From: Pseudonocardiales bacterium
Lineage (GTDB): Bacteria > Actinomycetota > Actinomycetes > Mycobacteriales > Pseudonocardiaceae
Direction: 5' to 3'
Assembly: GCA_025465385.1 (NCBI GenBank)
Contig: JAODNG010000562.1
Span: 1-15,622 of the forward strand
Length of the DNA: 15,622 nucleotides
Shown here: positions 1-5,137 of the stretch, piece after piece
Layout of the letters: each line of letters opens with the position of its first letter
Numbering within the stretch: the stretch's first letter is position 1
The notes under the pieces: model-generated
What the model was told of the DNA's origin: nothing
Database searches by the model: none
The model's input: the letters and a program-made list of their open reading frames with translations, nothing else
Position numbers and translations under genes: made by a program

Positions 1-25
1 CACTGACCTGTGCCTCGCCTTTCAT
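1..25 (-). CDS. 5' end of a minus-strand gene running off the left edge
   Basis: Only the first eight codons are visible (M-K-G-E-A-Q-V-S), so no function can be given. The start is supported by a strong Shine-Dalgarno, AGGAG, five bases upstream of the ATG on the minus strand (plus-strand positions about 31-35). The upstream leader carries a perfect hairpin at 69-89. If real, this gene is divergent from the STAS gene starting near 492. The alternative is a chance ATG with a chance purine run; sequence to the left of the window would settle it. Confidence 0.4.
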
Positions 26-68
26 GACGACTCCTGCCGCAAGGGTCGATAGCGGACCCAGGGTCAAG

Positions 69-89
69 GACCGGCCCGAAAGGCCGGTC
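69..89. other. Perfect hairpin in the leader of the left-edge gene
   Basis: The arms GACCGGCC (69-76) and GGCCGGTC (82-89) are exact reverse complements around a five-base loop, CGAAA. There is no U-tract on either side, so a classical intrinsic terminator is not shown. Relative to the minus-strand start at 25 it sits about 45 bases upstream of the ATG, inside the presumed 5' untranslated region. It could be a transcript-stabilising or attenuator structure, or the terminator of a vanished plus-strand gene. Confidence 0.45.
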
Positions 90-477
90 GTGTCAGCGAT
101 GCGGAGCATGGGACGTCACCCATCGATAGCTCAGCCAAGCGAACACGTCCCGTACGTCAGCTTGGGTGTTGTTGCTGGCCACGGGCTGCTCGAGGTGACA
201 CGCGCCTCCCGCGTTTGCTTCGCCCACCTTCAGAATTATCGGTGAATCGAGAGTGAACATTTGAGTAACAGCTAGCGCTCACCAGGTGAAATGGTGCACT
301 GGGTGACGACAGGTTGCGGGCCTGCCCGATATGCGAGGGTCGGGCGGGCGGTGGAGCCGCTCACGTCAGAGCGTTGAGCTGCGACGATAGCAGCGGTCCA
401 GCGGTGCTGGCTGTCTGTGCTGTCCCGCATCCACCGGGTAGCATCCGCACCAAACCTGCTCCAGCGGAAGTTACCCC

Positions 478-483
478 TATATC
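478..483 (+). promoter_or_regulatory. Possible -10 element for a leaderless STAS transcript
   Basis: TATATC lies eight bases before the GTG at 492, so transcription would start at or next to that codon. No Shine-Dalgarno precedes 492, which fits a leaderless mRNA, a common arrangement in actinobacteria. No clear -35 hexamer is seen. This is inference from spacing alone. Confidence 0.3.
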
Positions 484-491
484 GTACGGTT

Positions 492-851
492 GTGAGCAGC
501 GACTTCCCGATGCCCCTCGTGGGTCTCCAAGTGACCGATTACGGTCCCGATGCACGCGTCGTCAGCGTGACCGGTGAGGTGGACGCGCTGACCGCACCAA
601 TGCTAGCCGCGTGTCTATCCGCGCAGCTTGCCGTTGCCCAGATCGTTGTAGTAGATCTTGACGGTCTGAAGTTCCTGGCATCTGCCGGGCTGCGCGTGCT
701 ATTCGAGGCCAACGAACTCGCTATCGAGCGGGGCCGCCAGCTGCGCTTTGTGTGCAACTGCCCAGTCGCGAATCTGGCACTGACAACAACGGGACTGCGT
801 CAGCACTTGCCCTTCGCGGACAACGTGGTGGACGCCCTGAGCAGATTTTGA
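492..851 (+). CDS. STAS-domain protein, anti-sigma-factor-antagonist type
   Basis: A protein of about 119 residues that is essentially one STAS domain, the SpoIIAA/RsbV fold that releases an alternative sigma factor by binding its anti-sigma kinase. Visible family features are VSVTGEVDALTAP near residues 24-36, the strand VVVDLDGLKFLASAGLRVL near 52-70 and the C-terminal helix. Ser64 in FLASAGL is at the position of the phosphorylated serine; the usual preceding Asp is Ala here, as in a number of actinobacterial STAS proteins. The open frame extends upstream to a GTG at 417, but homology begins after Met498-Pro, and a TATATC element fits a leaderless GTG start at 492; the ATG at 510 is an alternative. 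No kinase or sigma gene is adjacent, so the partner is unknown. Confidence 0.82.
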   Translation: MSSDFPMPLVGLQVTDYGPDARVVSVTGEVDALTAPMLAACLSAQLAVAQIVVVDLDGLKFLASAGLRVLFEANELAIERGRQLRFVCNCPVANLALTTTGLRQHLPFADNVVDALSRF

Positions 852-925
852 TGCGGCCAATCAGAAGGTTCACACGATAAGACCGTCGTTCAATCCCGAC
901 ATGGCCCCCGGCTGATACGTCCATC

Positions 926-1472
926 TCAAGAACTAATGAGGGACCCGGTCACAACGCCAAGTACCTCCCGGAGGGCAGTCGCATCCATTAGTTGGTTCGC
1001 GATCGTGCGTGGGCAACAGGTCACGGATACTGCCGGACCATCAAAAGACCGATTCGGGGTTGAGACCGATGCGACGGTGAGAGCTTGTGAGCGAACGAAC
1101 CGGCCGCCTCCCTGGTTGAGAATGACCACAAGGTTGTCCGTCGGCGCGGAGGTCGTAATCGCCAGATCAGGTCGGCCGTCGCCGTTGAAGTCTGTAGTCA
1201 GGATTCGCCCGGGAGAAGACTCGTGGGATAGGTCGCTCCTCGGGAAGGTGCAGTCTCCGCGATTGGTCCGCAGGACCATGGTGGAATCCAGCATGTTGGC
1301 CACGACCAGGTCGATGAGGCCGTGGCCAGTAAAGTCGGCCGCCGTCACCGCCGCAGCTCGCGCGCCCGTCCGGTAGAACGCAGCAGGCGCGAAGCGGCTA
1401 TGCCTCGATTGAGCAGTACCGCACACCGCCCGCCGCAAGATCGGCGACCGCGAGGTGCGGAGCAAGGGTTCC
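926..1472 (-). pseudogene. Decayed FG-GAP/VCBS repeat protein
   Basis: The remains encode tandem FG-GAP/VCBS blades, as in extracellular beta-propeller proteins. The 926-1465 frame contains AAVTAADFTGHGLIDLVVAN and ILTTDFNGDGRPDLAITT; the second carries an intact D-x-N-x-D-G calcium-loop motif, the first is degenerate (TGHG). Homology continues further upstream on the minus strand but jumps frames: LAPHLAVADLAAGG (about 1472-1425) in one frame, VLLNRGI in a second, then RFAPAAFYRTGA in the third. That is at least two frameshifts. No signal peptide is visible and the number of blades is far below a normal protein, so this is a broken fragment. The residues after the last blade (QALTVASVSTPNRS...) are not recognisable. 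It is convergent with the STAS gene and divergent from the SRPBCC gene at 1543. Confidence 0.7.
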
Positions 1473-1542
1473 CAAGCACGTCCGATCGGGCCCGCTTCCC
1501 GTCCGGTCGCTCGCCCCTCGGGATCCAGTAGCCTCCATCGGG

Positions 1543-1992
1543 ATGAACGACATGCAGCAAATCCAGGTCTGCCGGATCGTCAGGGCCCCGGTCGAGCGCG
1601 TGTTCGCTTTGCTCGCTGACCCTGACCGCCACCCTGATCTGGACGGATCAGGGACGCTGCGTGCCTCGCGGACCCACACAGTGCTCACTGAGGTCGGCGA
1701 TGTCTTCATCATGGACCTGCACGCCAACGAACTTGGGGAGCACCAAAGCCAGAGCGTAGTCACCACCTATGTCCGCGACCGCGCAATTGGCTGGTCGTGT
1801 GGTCCGGTCGATCACGACCCTTTCGGCCATTCCTTCACTTTCACACTCGAACCCGATGGCGACGATCAGACCCTGGTGACCCTGACCTACGACTGGTCCG
1901 CGGTCACCGACGAACAACTGCTCGCGATGATGCCCCGAGTGTCGAGAGAGGACCTGACCAGCTCACTCGACAAGCTTGCCGCCGCGCTGTAG
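1543..1992 (+). CDS. SRPBCC-family (START/Bet v1-like) protein
   Basis: A 149-residue protein of the SRPBCC superfamily (polyketide cyclase/dehydrase-like), a helix-grip fold with a hydrophobic pocket for small ligands. The family start is clear: an opening beta strand (IQVCRIVRAPVERVFALLAD), then a DPDRHPDLDGSG loop, middle strands ending in IGWSCGPVD, the strand pair HSFTFTLEPDGDDQTLVTLT-YDW, and a long C-terminal helix (SLDKLAAAL). Length matches single-domain members. There is no strong ribosome site; the ATG at 1543 has only ATCGGG just before it, and the ATG at 1552 is possible. It has no signal peptide or membrane segment, so it is cytoplasmic. The substrate cannot be deduced, and neither neighbour is an intact gene that would help. 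Confidence 0.88.
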   Translation: MNDMQQIQVCRIVRAPVERVFALLADPDRHPDLDGSGTLRASRTHTVLTEVGDVFIMDLHANELGEHQSQSVVTTYVRDRAIGWSCGPVDHDPFGHSFTFTLEPDGDDQTLVTLTYDWSAVTDEQLLAMMPRVSREDLTSSLDKLAAAL

Positions 1993-2298
1993 ATCCTCGG
2001 GCTGCTCAACTTCCGATCATCAGCAACGGATCGTCAACGAACGCCGCCCCAACTTCCCCGACTACGGGGCTACTTGTTGAGACCAGTCCCCAGGCCTTGA
2101 TCACGACTCCATCACGATGAGGGCAGACGAAGATGACGGAAGCACGGTCGGCCTCTAGCAGCAAGCTGACGCAGCAGCGACGACACGTAGGCGACGAGCT
2201 GGCACCCGAGCAGATCCCCAATCGCTTGAAGATCGACACCGTGGGCGAACACGAGTGTGGTGCGGCCTCTGGATACGAGCTACCGTGCCCATCACGTC
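1993..2298. other. Stretch with no convincing gene
   Basis: A minus-strand frame covers 2006-2239 (77 codons), but it shows no domain I recognise, has no ribosome site and contains a cysteine/serine-rich stretch typical of chance frames. Another minus frame reads FAHGVDLQAIGDLLG near 2200-2240 and could be a further decayed gene, but this is too weak to name. Its position between the SRPBCC gene and the cupin relic fits a region of gene decay. Confidence 0.4.
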
Positions 2299-2610
2299 TC
2301 AGAAGCGCAGCCCATGGCGCTCAACAAGCGCTGCGGTCGCCGCTTGCTCTATGTCGCCTCCGACGCGCGACCATTCCGCGATCTTGTGGGGATCCTGTTC
2401 CGCTTCCGGAGCGTCGACCAACCGGAAGAACTCCTCCAAACCGGCTGGCGAGATGATCTCGAGGACCGCGTCGGGACATCGCCCGGATTCCAGAACGTGT
2501 GCCACTGGCCCCGCGGCTTGAAGACGAGGTCGGGCGGGGCCGGCTTCGATCTCATGACCCCCAAGTACCGCTGCGAACGTGCCCGTAAGCACGTAGGTGA
2601 ACTCGTCCTC
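2299..2610 (-). pseudogene. Decayed cupin-domain protein
   Basis: Read across two frames this is the core and C-terminus of a small cupin (quercetin-dioxygenase-like barrel). EDEFTYVLTGTFAAVLGGHE (2610-2551) is the first half, where such proteins bind metal and show the yVLeG signature. DLVFKPRGQWHTFWNPGD follows in a second frame, then LEIISPAGLEEFFRLVD and a C-terminal ALVERHGLRF back in the first frame. The switches lie near 2535-2543 and 2465-2475, and they compensate each other. Upstream, only STIGSTVYVWGVV (about 2675-2640) resembles the usual N-terminal strand; the HxH-bearing segment that should precede EDEF is missing. The gene therefore lacks metal ligands and a continuous frame. 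Confidence 0.68.
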
Positions 2611-2831
2611 CTCCTGTCCTCACCACTCCCCAAACGTAGACGGTCGAGCCAATCGTGCTCATCCCACAAAGCTGGTATCCGCATGGAGTGCATCGATCCA
2701 CAGGTGGTTGCATGACTCGGACAACAAGGCCCTCGCCCATGACAAGATCGTCCGACCAAGTTGAGCAAGGCTGACATCTGACACGGTGGGTCCGGGATCA
2801 CGACGTGCCGCCAGCCGCTGTTGTCCTGCAA

Positions 2832-3398
2832 TTAATCGAGGTGGCGATAGATCGTCTTGCGGGACACGTTAAAGGTTTCTGCGATCTCGGCAACGGTGTA
2901 TTCACGCTTGCCGTCCTCGCCCTTGTCGTTATACATCTGCCGGGCGACCTCAATCTGTCGCTGGCTCAGCTTCGGTTTGCGGCCACCGGTGCGCCCACGG
3001 GCTCGTGCGGCTTCCAGCCCGTGCCGGGTGGCCTCGCTGATGAGATCGGCCGACATCTCGTCAATTGCGCCGATGACGTGGAACAGGAAACGTCCCGGCG
3101 GGGTGGTGGTGTTGATGCCCTGTTCGAGCACCACCAGGTCGATGCAGCGCTCAGCGAGCAGCGCGGCGATCTCCGTGAGGTGCTTGACCGACCTGGCCAT
3201 CCGTGACAGGCGGGTGATGACCAGTTGGTCACCTTCACGAAGGGAGGCCAGCAGATTGTCCCACTGCGCTCGTCGGACTCGCTTGCCGGAGGCCTTGTCG
3301 GTCCAGATCCGGTCGCACCTGGCAGCGCGCAGCGCGTCGAGTTGGGAGTCGTCCTTTTGGGAGTGAGTGCTCACCCGCGCATATCCATAGCGCGCCAT
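2832..3398 (-). CDS. tnpR: Serine resolvase/invertase of Tn3 type
   Basis: A 188-residue site-specific serine recombinase that resolves cointegrates by cutting and rejoining DNA at a res site. The catalytic domain opens with MARYGYARVST, placing the nucleophile at Ser10 with Arg8 beside it. The conserved arginine motif VITRLSRMARS, the FLFHVIGAIDEMSADLI segment and the long E-helix (RHGLEAARARGRTGGRKP) follow. A C-terminal helix-turn-helix (YTVAEIAETFNVSRKTIYRHL) ends the protein. Length is normal and no lesion is seen, so it may be active. The frame extends 15 codons further upstream, but family alignment fixes the ATG at 3398. The dyads at 3406-3547, directly upstream, look like its res site and would also let it repress itself. 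A Tn3-family transposase relic lies near 12.5-13.2 kb; no transposase is adjacent. Confidence 0.9.
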   Translation of the reverse strand: MARYGYARVSTHSQKDDSQLDALRAARCDRIWTDKASGKRVRRAQWDNLLASLREGDQLVITRLSRMARSVKHLTEIAALLAERCIDLVVLEQGINTTTPPGRFLFHVIGAIDEMSADLISEATRHGLEAARARGRTGGRKPKLSQRQIEVARQMYNDKGEDGKREYTVAEIAETFNVSRKTIYRHLD

Positions 3399-3405
3399 GC
3401 CCAAG

Positions 3406-3547
3406 TGTCCCGTAAATGGTACGTCGAAACCTTTGCGACACATTGATTTCGCACGCTGTTCATAGTGGTTACTCAGCCACTATAGAGATCTTCATCCAGA
3501 GGTCTAGGTGATTGCTCTGGACATGTCTCGGTAACATTACCGAAATA
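3406..3547. other. Putative res site of the adjacent resolvase
   Basis: Three spaced dyads sit just upstream of the resolvase start. Nearest the gene, TGTCCCGTAAA (3406-3416) faces TTTGCGACA (3432-3440). In the middle, ATAGTGG (3462-3468) and CCACTAT (3477-3483) are exact reverse complements. Farthest out, TGTCTCGGTAA (3524-3534) faces TTACCGAAATA (3537-3547) across the dinucleotide CA; its core TCGGTAA/TTACCGA is a perfect 16-bp palindrome. Half-sites beginning TGTC, and three sites with the crossover site farthest from tnpR, are known for Tn3 res. The total span here (142 bp) is somewhat longer than in Tn3. Assignment is by pattern and position only. Confidence 0.5.
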
Positions 3548-3627
3548 GAGTAGCGAGTAGGGGTTGACCTCAGTGCGCGGGATGGAGTTCCGTGTTACCC
3601 GGACGCACTGGTGAGCGGCATGATCAC

Positions 3628-3725
3628 CCGCTTAGAGCCAGAGCCGCGGGTCGGTCCTGTGATCAACCGCAGATGCACCTGGCAGGTGGGAGTTCTTCCG
3701 CTTGAGCCAGAGCCACGTGTCGGTC
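3628..3725 (+). repeat. Pair of 28-29-bp direct repeats, 70 bp apart
   Basis: Copy one occupies 3628-3656 and copy two 3698-3725. Both start CCGCTT, share GAGCCAGAGCC and end GTCGGTC; they differ by one inserted A and two substitutions. They lie between the putative res site and the coiled-coil gene starting at 3794. They are inside an open frame that could extend that gene upstream (both would read LEPEPRVG in the same frame), but the ribosome site at 3783-3788 argues they are untranslated. They may be protein-binding sites or a duplication scar. Confidence 0.55.
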
Positions 3726-3793
3726 ACGAGACGCTGCGGCGCGTCCGTGTCCATGGTCAACAAGCCGATAAATCGGGGAATCAGGGAGTTGGC

Positions 3794-4381
3794 GTGACAT
3801 CATCGACCGGGCGACAGCAGTCCACTACCGAGCAGAATGAGGGAGGAAACCAAAACCAGCGCTACCGAGACGAGCGCGCTCTAGTCGAGCTGACGGTCAA
3901 CGAACTTCAGCGCGACCTTCAGCAAGTGGAAGACCAGACGCGCATCGCACAGCAGGACGCCCACAACGCTCGACAGGGAGCGCAGCAGGCCAGGAGCGCC
4001 GCCCAGCAAGCGCAGATCCAGGCGCGACAGGCCCAGAACCAGGCGCAACAGGCTCAGAACCAGACCCAGCAGGCCCAGAACCAGCTGCAGCAGGCACAGG
4101 GGCAGGCCCAGCAAGCCCAGAACGAGGCGCAGCAGGCCAACCAGCGTGCCCAGCAGGCTCAGGGCCAGGTGCAACAGGCCCAAACCCAGGTGCAGCAGGC
4201 GCAGAACGAGGCGCAGCAGGCCAACCAACGCGCCCAGGCCGCGCAGGAGCGAGCCGACCAAGCCAACCAACAGGCCCAGCAGGCGGAGGACCAGGCCCAG
4301 CTGGCGCACAACAATGCCCACCAGGCACAAACCGATGCCGGGCAGATCCGTTTGAACGCCCGACAGCTTCAGCGGGCGTGA
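3794..4381 (+). CDS. Gln/Ala-rich heptad-repeat coiled-coil protein
   Basis: A 195-residue protein of unknown function. After a polar N-terminus (about residues 1-30, rich in Ser, Thr, Gln, Asn) and a helix with charged residues (ALVELTVNELQRDLQQVEDQ), it consists of 17 consecutive seven-residue units of the type QQAQNQA from 3983 to 4339; two more (RIAQQDA, HNARQGA) precede them. Position 3 of every unit is Ala, and position 7 is Ala, Val, Leu or Thr, so an a/d pattern of small residues predicts one long straight coiled coil of about 130 residues. The end is GQIRLNARQLQRA. There is no signal peptide or membrane segment. The GTG at 3794 is chosen because AGGGAG lies five bases before it; the frame stays open to 3611. 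A hairpin follows at 4426-4457. Similar low-complexity coils occur in unrelated proteins, so similarity searches would mislead. Confidence 0.7.
   Translation: MTSSTGRQQSTTEQNEGGNQNQRYRDERALVELTVNELQRDLQQVEDQTRIAQQDAHNARQGAQQARSAAQQAQIQARQAQNQAQQAQNQTQQAQNQLQQAQGQAQQAQNEAQQANQRAQQAQGQVQQAQTQVQQAQNEAQQANQRAQAAQERADQANQQAQQAEDQAQLAHNNAHQAQTDAGQIRLNARQLQRA
3983..4339 (+). repeat. 21-bp coding tandem repeat (17 units)
   Basis: This stretch is exactly 17 x 21 bp and encodes the heptads of the coiled-coil gene. Units differ at many bases but keep length, so there is no indel. A near-identical block recurs after 84 bp (four units): 4109-4153 and 4193-4237, both encoding QQAQNEA-QQANQRA-Q. That indicates growth by unequal exchange of four-heptad blocks. 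Confidence 0.8.
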
Positions 4382-4760
4382 CGCTCACCGGTTAGCGCCG
4401 GCGCCGTCAAGCAGGTTACGGACAGCCGAGGGGTCACCCGTGCGGGTGGCCTCTCGGTGTGGGCGCCGCACCACCGCTCTGTCGGACCACCGTCGAAGAT
4501 GAACGGCATCTGGACAAAATTGAGCCGGTAAATGGCAGGCAAGCTCAGCATGCACGAACCGCCGGTCGTTCCACTTAACCAATCAACGCGGCGCGCTGCT
4601 GGGATTCTTCCGGGCACTGTTCCAAGTGATCGTCGCTCCCGCCTTAGCGTGCAAGATCGTCGGCGATTCCCGCAGCCACGTTGGGGAGCCCCGTCGGGGT
4701 GAACCGATTCCGAAGCTGCTGACCACGAATCAGGTATTCGATGGTCCGACATGCAGCTGA
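4382..4760. other. Gene-free stretch after the coiled-coil gene
   Basis: Apart from the hairpin at 4426-4457, I see no gene. Minus-strand frames across 4369-4944 and 4385-4582 lack recognisable domains and ribosome sites. Near 4725-4755 the minus strand may preserve a few more residues of the acetyltransferase relic (TIEYLIRG), but this cannot be asserted. Confidence 0.45.
4426..4457 (+). terminator. Long hairpin downstream of the coiled-coil gene
   Basis: Arms 4426-4439 and 4444-4457, 14 bases each, pair at 12 positions by Watson-Crick and at the other two as G-U in RNA, with a four-base loop GTGC. It starts 45 bases after the stop codon at 4381. No U-tract follows, which is common for actinobacterial terminators, so termination is inferred from strength and position. 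Confidence 0.5.
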
Positions 4761-4985
4761 TCAGAGATCGCCGGGCAGCGTGCGCGTGAGCCAGACCAGT
4801 TCGCCGCGATCGTCCGGTGGCGGTGGCGGTGGCGGTGTCGAGAGCTGGGAGGCGATGTTCTCGCGGATGGCGGTGGCCGTCGGCATGCGGCGGCCCCGTT
4901 CGGCGCCCAGCGCGCGATAGCCCTCGGAATCTGACTGCACCCACGGCCGCATGATCAGCCGCCGCGTCTCAAGGTAGAACGACAT
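4761..4985 (-). pseudogene. Truncated GNAT acetyltransferase
   Basis: The 75-codon stretch begins MSFYLETRRLIMRPWVQSDS, the typical first strand and helix of RimJ/RimL-like N-acetyltransferases, followed by ALGAERGRRMPTATAIRENI. It then meets a proline run encoded by a GGTGGC microsatellite and stops at RTLPGDL, just where such proteins would continue into the strand before the acetyl-CoA-binding motif. The catalytic and CoA-binding part is absent. The open frame extends upstream to 5090, but those codons overlie a tRNA-like relic and are not family-like. No intact remainder is found downstream. Confidence 0.55.
4816..4837. repeat. GGTGGC microsatellite
   Basis: Three full copies and a partial copy of GGTGGC in tandem. 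On the minus strand they encode the run of prolines inside the truncated acetyltransferase. Slippage in such a tract is a likely cause of length change or frameshift in that gene. Confidence 0.75.
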
Positions 4986-4993
4986 CCTCTGAT

Positions 4994-5074
4994 GTGGGGG
5001 CACGAGCAGCAGCGCACCGACCTCATTCCGTCGATGCACCGAAGCGTCGGCCGGTTCAATCCCGGTCGCCCGCT
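4994..5074 (+). pseudogene. Degenerate tRNA-like relic, long variable arm type
   Basis: The 3' half looks like a tRNA. A T-arm has stem GCCGG (5050-5054), a seven-base loop TTCAATC and stem CCGGT (5062-5066). It is preceded by a variable-arm-like hairpin GATGC-accgaa-GCGTC (5033-5048) and followed by CGCCCGC (5067-5073). The last pairs six of seven with GTGGGGG at 4994-5000 as an acceptor stem (one pair is G-U). The 5' half fails: there is no proper D-arm, and the only anticodon stem, CGAC/GTCG, encloses eight bases rather than seven. No CCA follows. The layout resembles a class II tRNA (Leu or Ser) most. It could be the remnant of an integration target, or coincidence. Confidence 0.3.
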
Positions 5075-5137
5075 CGTTGCTAGTGTCCACGTCAGCGATC
5101 TGTAAGGTGCCGCGGCACCGAGCTATTCAGCACCGTG

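Larger units (their letters stand above)
26..491. other. Non-coding stretch between divergent genes
   Basis: About 465 bases without a convincing gene. Open frames here (for example 24-245 and 314-577) show no recognisable domain, no good ribosome site and compositions typical of chance frames in G+C-rich DNA. The recognisable items are the hairpin at 69-89 and a possible -10 element at 478-483. The stretch probably holds the leaders and promoters of the minus-strand gene at the left edge and of the plus-strand STAS gene. Confidence 0.5.

Noticed and set aside
120..150. tRNA D-arm-like TAGCTCAG near 127-134
   Set aside because: No matching acceptor, anticodon or T-arm within 90 bases.
2006..2239. 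77-codon minus-strand frame as a small gene
   Set aside because: No recognisable motif or ribosome site; kept only as part of a gene-free stretch.
3881..4330. Leu-rich minus-strand frame of 149 codons, looking like a membrane protein
   Set aside because: It is the mirror of the Gln/Ala heptad codons (CAG read backwards gives CTG). No ribosome site; an artefact of the repeat.
3983..4339. CRISPR-like regular repeats
   Set aside because: The period is a constant 21 bp with no spacers, and it matches coding heptads in frame with a real gene.
5076..5125. Possible terminator between the tRNA relic and sthA
   Set aside because: No stable stem of six or more pairs could be found by eye.
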